From NCBI GenBank assembly GCA_018364485.1, contig JAGZLX010000007.1, positions 1 to 42,093 on the forward strand: a stretch of DNA of 42,093 nt, read 5' to 3'. Shown piece after piece: positions 7,186 through 14,986 of the stretch. The position numbers and the translations under genes were made by a program. The stretch's first letter is position 1; each line of letters opens with the position of its first letter. The notes below the pieces were generated by a model. That model did no database searches and was not told the origin of the DNA. It saw only the letters and a list, made by a program, of their open reading frames with translations. This DNA comes from Granulicatella adiacens. GTDB taxonomy: Bacteria; Bacillota; Bacilli; Lactobacillales; Aerococcaceae.

Positions 7186-8215
7186 AATGCACACCTTTCT
7201 CTTGCCTGAAAATGACTTTCTTCTGTACAAACCAGTTAAAGAAGAACATCCCGATTTCGGTGATGATTTTACCAACGAGTGGTCCGATGCCGAATCCGTA
7301 GCTGAGTCCCATTAAAATCAATGTGTTCAGCGTTAATGAGAAGCTGGCGAGTAAAATATAGCCGCCGAGTTCTTTTAGAAACGGTTTGTCGCTAGCAAAG
7401 ACGAACTTTTTATTCACGAAGAAGTTGAATCCTGCGCTAATCACCCTTGCGACCACGTTAGCGGTCACGAGTGGTACGCCGATAAAGATTTGAAAGGCGT
7501 AGAGGGTGTAGTCTAGAAAAAAAGAGAGGATTGACGATAGGGCGAACTGGAAAATCTCTTTGTAGATTCTGAATGAATCGCGAAGAGGATTAAAGTGTGA
7601 GCCCTCATTTTTGTTCTCGTAAATCGTTTGAATTTCTAGTTCGCAGAATGGGCGTTTTTCTTTTGCCCAAACCATCAACACATTCATTTCGTATTCGAAA
7701 CGTGATCCTGAAATCTCCAGCATTTTATCTAAATGGGTGCTTGAGAATCCACGTAGGCCGGTTTGTGTATCACTAATTTTCGTGCCGCTTGTGAGTTCGA
7801 AAATTTTCAAGGTGATTTTGTTTCCGACACGGCTCCTGAGTGGGACGTGGGTTCCGTCGAAGTTTCGTACGCCGAGAACGAGGCTGTCATTCTCAAGAGA
7901 CGCCCTGGTCGCGATACGAACGATGTCTTCTGGACTGTGTTGCCCGTCTGAATCTGCCGTGACGATGGCCACTTCCTCGTTTGCGTATGTTTCTTTAATG
8001 TAGCGATAAGCTGTTTTTAGGCCTTCGCCTTTTCCTTTATTTTCAGGATGCGTTAAAACAGTCGCTCCTGTGAGTTGGTTGAAGATAGGAAGATATTTCT
8101 CCCCACTGCCGTCATCGACAACGACTACTTCTAAGTCTTTGGCGATTAGTTGTTGCGTTAAAGGAATTAATTTTTCCTCTGGTTCATATGAAGGGATAAT
8201 TACGATTGTTTTCAT
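7175..8215 (-). CDS. GT2 glycosyltransferase fused to a GtrA-like membrane domain
   Basis: The 346-residue protein opens with a GT2 (dolichyl-phosphate-mannose-synthase-like) domain: MKTIVIIPSYEP, VVVVDDGSG, TADSDGQH (the DxD-type metal/sugar site) and DTQTGLRGF. From about residue 225 it has four membrane helices of GtrA type, ending NWFVQKKVIFR. The GT2 part would load a sugar onto undecaprenyl phosphate and GtrA would help flip it, so one chain carries two steps often encoded separately. ATG at 8215 begins the conserved MKTIVIIP; an upstream in-frame ATG at 8281 would add an unlike tail. It overlaps the next gene by 11 bp. Neighbours point to decoration of a surface polymer. Confidence 0.88.
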   Translation of the reverse strand: MKTIVIIPSYEPEEKLIPLTQQLIAKDLEVVVVDDGSGEKYLPIFNQLTGATVLTHPENKGKGEGLKTAYRYIKETYANEEVAIVTADSDGQHSPEDIVRIATRASLENDSLVLGVRNFDGTHVPLRSRVGNKITLKIFELTSGTKISDTQTGLRGFSSTHLDKMLEISGSRFEYEMNVLMVWAKEKRPFCELEIQTIYENKNEGSHFNPLRDSFRIYKEIFQFALSSILSFFLDYTLYAFQIFIGVPLVTANVVARVISAGFNFFVNKKFVFASDKPFLKELGGYILLASFSLTLNTLILMGLSYGFGIGPLVGKIITEIGMFFFNWFVQKKVIFRQEKGVHYVK

Positions 8216-8365
8216 GTTTGTCACCGCTCGCCTTGTTGAGGAGCTTCTCCTTTCCGTTTGGTTAACTATAATTTGCACCATGAACCTAAAACGTACTTAA
8301 AAGAGGTGGAAAAAAATTAAATTAGCATTTAATATAGTATTTATTAGAAAAAATGAAAAATACCC

Positions 8366-8408
8366 TAGCGTCAGGTATTGCTTGTAACGCTACGTAATGT
8401 AGTAATAT
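8366..8408 (+). promoter_or_regulatory. MerR-type promoter with 19-bp spacer
   Basis: TTGCTT (8378-8383) and TAATAT (8403-8408) are 19 bp apart, the long spacing typical of promoters switched on by MerR proteins through DNA twisting. The spacer contains the dyad CTAC-GTAAT-GTAG (8390-8402). A second dyad, TAGCGT (8366-8371) with ACGCTA (8387-8392), overlaps it. It precedes the merR-like gene, so autoregulation is likely. Confidence 0.65.
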
Positions 8409-8432
8409 GCAGGCAATAAGGAGGTGAAAGCT

Positions 8433-9158
8433 ATGTCAAAATATACGACAGGGGAGCTTGCGAAACTTTGCAACGTGACTGTTCGAACCGTTCAGTATTA
8501 TGACAAAAGAGGTATCTTGATTCCGACAGAACTTTCTGAAGGAGGAAGAAGATTATATTCTGAAAGTGATCTTCAACGTCTAAAAGTGATTTGTTTTCTT
8601 CGAGAGGTGAATGTACCTATCGATGCCATTTCTCAATTATTAGAAGAAGAACATCCTGAAAAAGTCATTTCGATTTTAATAGAACAACAGGAAAGTCTAT
8701 TGATGGAAGAAATTCAAGAGAAACAAGAGCAATTAGAAAAATTGCGTGAATTACAGTCGACAGTCCAAAACAAAGAATCCTTCTCACTTGAATCCATCGC
8801 GGACATAGCAGTAGTGATGAAAGGTAAGAAACAACTCAAAAAACTTTACCGGATTATACTTTCAACAGGATTGGTGGTCGGAGTACTTCAGTGGGTGTCG
8901 ATTGCATTCTGGATTTTCAAAGGAATGTGGTGGGGATTTGCGCTATGGGCTATCTTGGCAACGGTATGGCTTATTTGGGTATGTAACTATTACTATAAAC
9001 ACGTTAAATATATTTGTCCTGAGTGCCATCAAGAATTTAAACCAGGAAAGAAAGAAGCTTTCTTTGCAAAGCACACGCCAACAACCCGGAATTTAACTTG
9101 CTCAGAGTGTGGCCATAGAGGATTCTGTATTGAAATTTGGGACGGTGATCAAGCATGA
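8433..9158 (+). CDS. Membrane-anchored MerR-family regulator with zinc-ribbon tail
   Basis: The 241-residue protein starts with a complete MerR DNA-binding domain: YTTGELAKLCNV, RTVQYYDKRG and GGRRLYSESDLQRL (about 4-51). A dimerisation coiled coil follows (75-115), then two membrane helices (about 141-163 and 166-186). The tail has two CxxC pairs, CPEC (195-198) and CSEC (223-226), forming a probable zinc ribbon. ATG at 8433 follows GGAGG (8420-8424); GTG at 8424 lies within the ribosome site. Soluble MerR proteins lack membrane helices, so a membrane-held form needs release or local action. The stop overlaps the start of a probable intramembrane protease. Confidence 0.9.
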   Translation: MSKYTTGELAKLCNVTVRTVQYYDKRGILIPTELSEGGRRLYSESDLQRLKVICFLREVNVPIDAISQLLEEEHPEKVISILIEQQESLLMEEIQEKQEQLEKLRELQSTVQNKESFSLESIADIAVVMKGKKQLKKLYRIILSTGLVVGVLQWVSIAFWIFKGMWWGFALWAILATVWLIWVCNYYYKHVKYICPECHQEFKPGKKEAFFAKHTPTTRNLTCSECGHRGFCIEIWDGDQA

Positions 9159-9973
9159 GTGGATTTGATCAAATCGTTCTTGGACCAACCACGATTCCGT
9201 CACTAATCGTGACGATTATTTTGCTTCTTTTAATAGGAATTTTACCTATTGTTTATTGGATGAGAAGTCATAAAGGTCAAGTGAAAATCAGTTATTTCAT
9301 TGCTGGAGCATTAGGCTTTATTGTTTCTGCCCGTATTCTTGAATCAGTTTTCCATTATTTCTTTTTACTGGCAGATAATCCGATTTCTCAGTTTTTAAAT
9401 GGAAATACTGTAGCATTCGTGTTATATGGAATGTTGATGGCAGGGATTTTTGAGGAATGTGGTCGCTATATTGTATTAAAATACATTATGAAAAAACACC
9501 GCACCCGTGAAAATGCAGTTTTGTATGGAATTGGGCATGGAGCTATCGAAGTTCTAACAGTTGTCCTTCCATCAATTCTGCTTTACTTAGTGATTGCGAC
9601 ATCGATTCAGAACGGAAGTGTTGATTCTACGCTAACCGCATTACATGTCACTGAAAAGAATGCAGCCTTCGCCATGCAAAGTTTTCAAGCGGCGGCACAG
9701 TTTAATGTTGAAACAGCTGTGATGACGGTTCTCGAAAGAATCAGTTCAATGGGGATTCATATTGGCTGTACCATCATTGTTTACTACAGTGTCATTGCAG
9801 AGAATAAAAAATATTTATGCGGTGCCGTTTTACTACATATGATGGCGGATTGCTTTGCAGCGCTCTATCAACGAAATGTCGTGGGAGCTGGGATTGCTGA
9901 GACTGGAATTTTAGTTATGGCAATCGTCATTGTATGGATTGCGACAAAAATATATAAAAACAAATTGGCATAA
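9155..9973 (+). CDS. yhfC: YhfC-family glutamic-type intramembrane protease
   Basis: The 272-residue protein has seven or eight membrane helices. FEECGRYIVLKY (about 99-110) and YGIGHGAIEVL (124-134) match the EExxR and GHGxxE motifs of the YhfC/PrsW-like family, in which the glutamates and histidine are catalytic; a further His lies in LLHMMADC near 234. Members cut substrates inside the membrane. The ATG overlaps the merR-like stop as ATGA, so both proteins are made together, and the neighbouring membrane-anchored regulator is an obvious candidate substrate. Symbol by family resemblance only. Confidence 0.82.
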   Translation: MSGFDQIVLGPTTIPSLIVTIILLLLIGILPIVYWMRSHKGQVKISYFIAGALGFIVSARILESVFHYFFLLADNPISQFLNGNTVAFVLYGMLMAGIFEECGRYIVLKYIMKKHRTRENAVLYGIGHGAIEVLTVVLPSILLYLVIATSIQNGSVDSTLTALHVTEKNAAFAMQSFQAAAQFNVETAVMTVLERISSMGIHIGCTIIVYYSVIAENKKYLCGAVLLHMMADCFAALYQRNVVGAGIAETGILVMAIVIVWIATKIYKNKLA

Positions 9974-10002
9974 CGAATCGTTGATGCAAAGGAGGAACGA
10001 CA

Positions 10003-10410
10003 ATGGCAACAATAGAAAGTGGAGCGAGATTTGGGATTCCGCTGGTATTCCTAGTGAGTTATGTGTTTATTGCGACATGTGTGCTTGTCATTTTCGTTCG
10101 CCGATGGACAGCCGCAAAACAAAGCGGAGGTCCGTTCATGGCAGCTTTTCATATCGCAAATGGAACATTTTACATTCATGTGGCGTTCTGTTTCAAAAAG
10201 CGTCGTATTCCTCTATCATCGATTCGCCGGATTTCGATTGATTTCATGCGCGGTCGAAAAGGTGGAGGCGCCCGTTATGTCGTCATCATTGAACAAAAGG
10301 ATGGAACTTCGACCATGTTCTTCATGGGAAAGAGCAAGGTCAATGATGCGTTGGTGAAGGAGTTGCCTCAAGCTGTGAAGCGATATCCTATTAAGGTTTC
10401 CCTAGAATAA
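10003..10410 (+). CDS. Small membrane protein with beta-rich (PH-like?) domain
   Basis: The protein has 135 residues: one membrane helix (about 11-32), then a soluble part that looks beta-rich, including FYIHVAFCFKKRRIPLSSI and YVVIIEQKDGTSTMFFMG. That pattern recalls bacterial PH-like membrane proteins, but the similarity is weak. AAGGAGG lies upstream of ATG 10003. It follows the protease gene by 29 bp and probably belongs to the same operon. A second candidate target of the protease; function unknown. Confidence 0.78.
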   Translation: MATIESGARFGIPLVFLVSYVFIATCVLVIFVRRWTAAKQSGGPFMAAFHIANGTFYIHVAFCFKKRRIPLSSIRRISIDFMRGRKGGGARYVVIIEQKDGTSTMFFMGKSKVNDALVKELPQAVKRYPIKVSLE

Positions 10411-10414
10411 TTTG

Positions 10415-10487
10415 AAAAAGCAGTACCTATAGTAACATCTCACATTGCACGATGAGTGCATGAGTGCTATAATAGGTACTGCTTTTT
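10415..10487. terminator. Long inverted repeat acting as terminator, with a promoter in its loop
   Basis: AAAAAGCAGTACCTAT (10415-10430) has its exact reverse complement at 10472-10487, a perfect 16-bp stem ending in TTTTT with a 41-nt loop. It can terminate the upstream operon on the plus strand. Confidence 0.7.
10445..10473 (+). promoter_or_regulatory. mntH promoter
   Basis: TTGCAC (10445-10450) and TATAAT (10468-10473) are 17 bp apart, with TG-C before the -10. The dyad TGCAC-GATGA-GTGCA overlaps the -35 and may be an operator. The promoter lies inside the loop of the 16-bp inverted repeat. Confidence 0.7.
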
Positions 10488-10558
10488 ATTGGACACGAAT
10501 TGTTTTCAGAGAATTTACAAAAAATGAAAATTATTTACAACGGAAAGGGGAGAAAATA

Positions 10559-11893
10559 ATGTCTACTCACAAAAAAGTATCACTTTCAGAAGTAAACCAA
10601 TCGATTGAGACGCCGAAGAATAATAATTTCTGGCAAAACTTAAAAGCTTTCTTAGGGCCTGGAGCGCTCGTAGCAGTAGGGTACATGGACCCAGGTAACT
10701 GGATTACTAGCGTGGTCGGAGGGGCTTCGTACAAATATACATTGCTCTTCGTAATCCTTATTTCATCATTAATCGCAATGCAGTTGCAACAAATGGCAGG
10801 AAAACTTGGGATTGTAACGCGTATGGACTTAGCGCAAGCCACAGCGCATCACGCACCAAAATGGCTTCGTCACATTTTATGGGTGATCGTCGAATTAGCA
10901 CTGATGGCGACAGACTTAGCGGAAGTACTTGGATCAGCCATTGCCTTGAACCTCTTGTTTGGAATTCCAATTATGGTGGCCATCTTTATTACGGTTCTGG
11001 ACGTATTCTTGCTTCTTGGAATTATGAAGCTTGGATTTAAGAAAATCGAAGCAATTGTATCAACGTTGATTTTAACAATCCTTTTAATTTTCGTGTATTT
11101 AGTAGCGTTAGCAGAACCAAGTATTTCAGGAATTTTCACAGGATTCCTACCAACGGCGCAGTTATTCGAACCAACAACTCCTGGACACGATAGCATTTTA
11201 ACATTGTCACTAGGGATTATCGGGGCAACCGTAATGCCGCATAACTTATACTTGCATTCATCACTCTCACAAACGAGAAAAGTGGATTACACAAATCAAG
11301 ATAATGTTCGTAAAGCTGTTCGTTTCATGACATGGGACTCAAACATCCAGTTGAGCTTAGCGTTCGTTGTGAACTCACTCCTATTAATCTTAGGGGCAGC
11401 GTTATTCTTCGGACACGCATCTGAAATCTCTGCCTTCTCGCAAATGTACAACGCATTGCAAGATTCTAAGATTGCCGGTGCGGTCGCAAGTTCGACATTA
11501 TCGACACTCTTTGCCGTGGCGTTATTGGCGAGTGGTCAAAACTCAACAATCACAGGAACATTGACAGGACAAATCGTGATGGAAGGTTTCTTACATATGA
11601 AATTACCACAATGGATTATCCGTCTTGTAACTCGTTTATTTGCCTTACTACCGGTAATCGTAGTAGCGATGTTGTTCGGTTCGCAAGAAAAAACATTGGA
11701 CCAACTCTTGGTTTACTCACAAGTATTTTTATCAGTGGCATTACCATTCTCAATCTTCCCATTGATTTACTTCACTTCGAAGAAATCACTCATGGGCGAG
11801 TTCACCAACGCCAAATGGAATACCTTCCTTGGATACGCGGTAGCCGTTATCCTAACCATCTTAAACTTCAAGTTAATTTTTGATTTATTCTAA
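10559..11893 (+). CDS. mntH: NRAMP manganese/divalent metal:proton symporter MntH
   Basis: The 444-residue protein has about eleven membrane helices. DPGNW (44-48) in helix 1 and MPHN (226-229) in helix 6 are the NRAMP metal-binding motifs: Asp, Asn and the Met that favours Mn2+ over Ca2+. It imports Mn2+ driven by protons. ATG at 10559 is preceded by AAAGGGGAG; an in-frame ATG at 10445 would add 38 residues overlapping the promoter and is rejected. The gene is monocistronic, between its own promoter and a terminator. The 5' leader of about 80 nt shows no riboswitch I recognise. Confidence 0.95.
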   Translation: MSTHKKVSLSEVNQSIETPKNNNFWQNLKAFLGPGALVAVGYMDPGNWITSVVGGASYKYTLLFVILISSLIAMQLQQMAGKLGIVTRMDLAQATAHHAPKWLRHILWVIVELALMATDLAEVLGSAIALNLLFGIPIMVAIFITVLDVFLLLGIMKLGFKKIEAIVSTLILTILLIFVYLVALAEPSISGIFTGFLPTAQLFEPTTPGHDSILTLSLGIIGATVMPHNLYLHSSLSQTRKVDYTNQDNVRKAVRFMTWDSNIQLSLAFVVNSLLLILGAALFFGHASEISAFSQMYNALQDSKIAGAVASSTLSTLFAVALLASGQNSTITGTLTGQIVMEGFLHMKLPQWIIRLVTRLFALLPVIVVAMLFGSQEKTLDQLLVYSQVFLSVALPFSIFPLIYFTSKKSLMGEFTNAKWNTFLGYAVAVILTILNFKLIFDLF

Positions 11894-11897
11894 AACG

Positions 11898-11927
11898 AAA
11901 CGGGCATCTTCGGGTGCTCGTTTTTTT
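11898..11927 (+). terminator. Terminator after mntH
   Basis: AAACGGGCATC pairs with GGTGCTCGTTT (two G-T pairs) around a TTCG loop, followed by seven T. Confidence 0.85.
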
Positions 11928-12040
11928 ATATTGTTTCCCTAAATTTCACAGAGGTTTTATTGTATTTTTCTAGAGAATAGGATAGATTATAAGTAAGAAT
12001 TTTGAAACCGTATACAAACGATGAGGGAAGGAAGCGAATC

Positions 12041-12931
12041 ATGAAGAGTATTTCGAAAACAGTAAGATTAGGACTTTGTGCAGCTGTGCTGGTCGGCTTG
12101 GCCGGTTGCGGACAGACGCAAAAAGAAACGACAACACAGGCGGCTCCAGAGACAACAACCGTGGCCGCACAGACTCAGGAAGCTCCGCAATGGGTTGCGA
12201 CGTACACCAACATCAGCAATCCTTCAAGCGTTGAGGAAGTGAAGGCGTTGTTGTCTGCATACTTAGATAAAGAAAGTGTGGAGAAGTTCTTCGAGTTCGT
12301 GAATGACTACAATGCGATTGTCGGCGAGACAGGCTTGCAAGGGGACTTTGCGTCATTTACAAAAACGGAATATGACGTTGAAAAAATCAGCGCGCTCTGG
12401 ACTGCCAAGAAAGGCGATTTCGTCGGAACGAACTGCCGCATCAATACGTATGCGTTGTTGAAGAATAACATTACGATTCCGAAGATTGCTGCGGACAGCG
12501 AGCTCTTATTTATCGATAATGATGCGATTGACAAGGGACATCTCTTTAACGCGGGCGAAAAAGAAGACTTGAATCGTCTGTTCTCACGTGTGGAAACGGA
12601 AGCCACAACAGACGTGAAGACGCATGCCAAGAAAATGGAACAGTTCCTATCGCAATTTACTTTTGACGAGAATGCGCGCATGCTCTCAGTCGTGATTCAC
12701 GATAATTTGGACGGGGAATCGCTCTTTATCGGTCACGTGGGAGTCTTAGTGCCAACGGGGGACGGATTCCTTTTTGTCGAAAAATTGACTTTCGAGGAGC
12801 CATACCAAGCGATTAAGTTCAAGACGAAAGAAGATGTCTACAAGTATCTTGAAACGAAATATCAAGACTATACCGGAGAAGGCCTAGCGAAGCCGTTTAT
12901 TATGGATAATGCAAAATATGTGGAGAGATGA
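12041..12931 (+). CDS. DUF4300-like lipoprotein
   Basis: The 296-residue protein has a lipoprotein signal with lipobox LAGC (Cys23). A Thr/Ala/Gln-rich linker follows to about residue 50, then a folded domain with YTNISNPSSVEEV, FVNDYNAIVG and GTNCRINTYAL. I associate this pattern with DUF4300 of streptococci and relatives, whose function is unknown. The protein should be anchored to the outer face of the membrane. ATG at 12041 follows GGGAAGGAAG; the upstream ATG would put extra charged residues before the signal. It is transcribed alone. Confidence 0.78.
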   Translation: MKSISKTVRLGLCAAVLVGLAGCGQTQKETTTQAAPETTTVAAQTQEAPQWVATYTNISNPSSVEEVKALLSAYLDKESVEKFFEFVNDYNAIVGETGLQGDFASFTKTEYDVEKISALWTAKKGDFVGTNCRINTYALLKNNITIPKIAADSELLFIDNDAIDKGHLFNAGEKEDLNRLFSRVETEATTDVKTHAKKMEQFLSQFTFDENARMLSVVIHDNLDGESLFIGHVGVLVPTGDGFLFVEKLTFEEPYQAIKFKTKEDVYKYLETKYQDYTGEGLAKPFIMDNAKYVER

Positions 12932-13123
12932 AATGTTTTGAAAAATCAAAAAGATTGATAACAAATTCTGGTAACCGTCAAAATGACTAATTTAGTAGTA
13001 TGTTAAATAATGATATTTATTCGATAGCTTTAAACCCGATAGGTAAATAAAATCAGTATCTATAAATAGGAGTGCAGGTATTCTCCTGTGCTAGATGTGT
13101 ATTTTATTGGGTTGGGTGAGATT

Positions 13124-14104
13124 ATGGGCAATAGAGCCGAGAAACCAAAAAAAGATATGAATCAATTAGTATCAGAAATGAAAGATTCACGTGGTATTAA
13201 TTTTATTTATTTTAATGAAGATGATGCAGTGGATTATTTGACTAATGTAAACAATTATCTTAGAACTGCAGCGTACAGAAAGAATTATCTAAAATATAAA
13301 AATGGTTTGCATATAGGAAAATATATTAATTTGGATTTTGCTTACTTAGTAGAATTAAGTATCATAGATATGCATTACAGATTTTTGATTCAGAAAATGT
13401 GTTCAGATATTGAGCATAGTATTTGTGTTCAACTGATAAGGGATATTGAGAAAGACGTAGAGTGTAATGGGTACGATATAGTTAAGCAGTTTCTAGATGA
13501 AAATCAGAAGGAACTAGAGAAAATAGTAGCTACAATTAATTCGCCGCACACAGGTGATTTACTAAAAAAATATTTTACAGTGAGGCTTAACGATAATAAT
13601 AAGCATGAAATAGAAAATTATGAAGAGTGTCCAGTATGGGTATTAATGGAATTGTTGAGTTTTGGATCAATCATCAATTTTTATCTATACTATTATGAGT
13701 CGAAAAATGAGCCTCATATTAAAAGAGGTATATTGAATTTAATAAGAAACTTGAGGAATGCGGCTGCTCACAATAATTGTATTATATACGATCTTAATAA
13801 AAGTACAACTTCACCTCCGAGTGATATATCACAATTCGTTAGTAAAATAGATACAATTTCGAAAGAAAGAAGGAAAAAGCGACTGACTTCTAGGGCAATC
13901 TTAGAGTTTGTTACATTAATGTATATTTATGATAAATGCGTTCACGGCAAAGTGAAGAAACACAGGTTTATAGAGATAAACGAACTTATTAATAACAGAC
14001 TGAGATTGAACAAAGATTATTTTAGATCTAATGATTTATTATGCTCGGCGTATAATTTTGTTAAACAAGTTACAGATTTTGTTATAATGAATAAAAGCTC
14101 TTGA
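13124..14104 (+). CDS. Abi_2-family (AbiD/AbiF-like) abortive infection protein
   Basis: The 326-residue protein matches the Abi_2 layout: an N-terminal NNYLRTAAYRKNYLKY region, central IDMHYRFLIQKM, then CPVWVLMELLSFGSI and IRNLRNAAAHNN. The last contains R211-x4-H216, the HEPN ribonuclease motif, so an RNase that stops growth of phage-infected cells is likely. Known members (AbiD, AbiF) in lactococci block phage. ATG at 13124 has GGGTGAG just upstream; GTG at 13088 would add 12 residues. The gene is alone and distinctly AT-rich compared with its neighbours, which suggests horizontal transfer. The catalytic motif looks intact. Confidence 0.86.
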   Translation: MGNRAEKPKKDMNQLVSEMKDSRGINFIYFNEDDAVDYLTNVNNYLRTAAYRKNYLKYKNGLHIGKYINLDFAYLVELSIIDMHYRFLIQKMCSDIEHSICVQLIRDIEKDVECNGYDIVKQFLDENQKELEKIVATINSPHTGDLLKKYFTVRLNDNNKHEIENYEECPVWVLMELLSFGSIINFYLYYYESKNEPHIKRGILNLIRNLRNAAAHNNCIIYDLNKSTTSPPSDISQFVSKIDTISKERRKKRLTSRAILEFVTLMYIYDKCVHGKVKKHRFIEINELINNRLRLNKDYFRSNDLLCSAYNFVKQVTDFVIMNKSS

Positions 14105-14165
14105 CAAAGACTGAAAGAAGAGTTAGATTGTATACAACAATAAAAAATTAAATTAATTTTTGTAT

Positions 14166-14196
14166 GGGCAGCGTTGCGACGGTGCCCTATTTTTTT
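14166..14196 (+). terminator. Terminator after the Abi_2 gene
   Basis: GGGCA pairs with TGCCC and inner CGT with ACG around a TGCG loop (14166-14187), followed by a T-run. Confidence 0.8.
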
Positions 14197-14217
14197 AAAG
14201 TAGGAAAAACGCCTGAG

Positions 14218-14246
14218 TTGTTCTTGGATCCAGACAGGTCTATAAT
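14218..14246 (+). promoter_or_regulatory. Promoter of the 103-residue gene
   Basis: TTGTTC (14218-14223), 17 bp, TATAAT (14241-14246); the start codon is about 40 nt downstream. Confidence 0.65.
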
Positions 14247-14287
14247 AGTATGTACACAAAAATAAGGAATAGAATAGAGGATACAAA

Positions 14288-14599
14288 ATGGATGTAAAAG
14301 ATTTTACAGAAAAAGAACAAGAACAAATTAAAAAAGGGTTGAGCACTGCGGTGTTGACGGATAAAGAAGCGGCTAAGAAAATTTTAGCGCTAGTGCCAGA
14401 AGAATGGATTAAGACAATTCCATTCTTAGTCAGAGGCCATGCGACAACAAAAACGGTTCAACGCATCGCAAAAGAAAACCCTGAACTTTACGCAATCGCA
14501 AAACAAGAAGGCGAACTTCCTGAAAAAGAACGCGAAGAATTGCGTGAAATCATCACTGGAATTTTCCAACAAAAGATGAACAAACATAATATTAAATAA
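14288..14599 (+). CDS. Small helical cytoplasmic protein, unknown
   Basis: A 103-residue, charged, all-helical protein with no signal or membrane helix. It contains FTEKEQEQIKKGL, KILALVPEEWIKTIPF and RIAKENPELYAIAKQEG. It has its own promoter and an imperfect hairpin after it. I do not recognise the family. Codon use resembles the host core, so it is probably a genuine resident gene. Confidence 0.8.
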   Translation: MDVKDFTEKEQEQIKKGLSTAVLTDKEAAKKILALVPEEWIKTIPFLVRGHATTKTVQRIAKENPELYAIAKQEGELPEKEREELREIITGIFQQKMNKHNIK

Positions 14600-14607
14600 A
14601 GACAGAT

Positions 14608-14645
14608 GCCATGCATGGATTCGTGCATGGCGCTTTGTATTTTCG
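14608..14645 (+). terminator. Hairpin after the 103-residue gene
   Basis: GCCATGCA (14608-14615) pairs with TGCATGGC (14624-14631); an interrupted T-rich stretch follows, so it is a modest terminator. Confidence 0.55.
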
Positions 14646-14701
14646 CTGGAATACGATATAGTTGGAAGTGGGAAGGTGACCAGTAGAAAAGGGGAGTAAA
14701 A

Positions 14702-14986
14702 ATGGAACGGATTAAACCAGCAGAGTTTCAAGCGTTGAATCAAAAAGAGAACATCACGATTCTAGATGTTCGTGAAGTGGATGAATTCCAAGCAGGGCAT
14801 ATCGAGGGTGCCTTGAATGCGCCACTAAGCACGTTAGAGAATGGATACGAGCAACTGGATGCGTCGAAACGCTATTATGTGATTTGCCAAGGTGGCATGC
14901 GTTCGGAGCGTGCGTGTCAGTTCTTGGAGACAAAAGGCTTTGACGTGGTAAATGTAGAAGGAGGAATGAATCAGTGGAAAGCTTAA
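14702..14986 (+). CDS. Single-domain rhodanese-like sulfurtransferase
   Basis: The 94-residue protein is one rhodanese domain. LDVREVDEFQAGHIEGALNA is the conserved first half, and CQGGMRS holds the catalytic Cys62 in a six-residue active loop, followed by VEGGMNQWK. It would carry a persulfide for sulfur transfer or thiol redox. AAAGGGGAG precedes ATG. It overlaps the following acetyltransferase gene by 13 bp, so they form one operon. Confidence 0.92.
   Translation: MERIKPAEFQALNQKENITILDVREVDEFQAGHIEGALNAPLSTLENGYEQLDASKRYYVICQGGMRSERACQFLETKGFDVVNVEGGMNQWKA

Noticed and set aside
10445..10558. N-terminal extension of MntH by 38 residues
   Set aside because: It overlaps the promoter and terminator hairpin; a strong ribosome site marks ATG 10559.
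10415..10558. Mn2+ riboswitch (yybP-ykoY) before mntH
   Set aside because: I see no matching conserved core; the region is explained by terminator and promoter.
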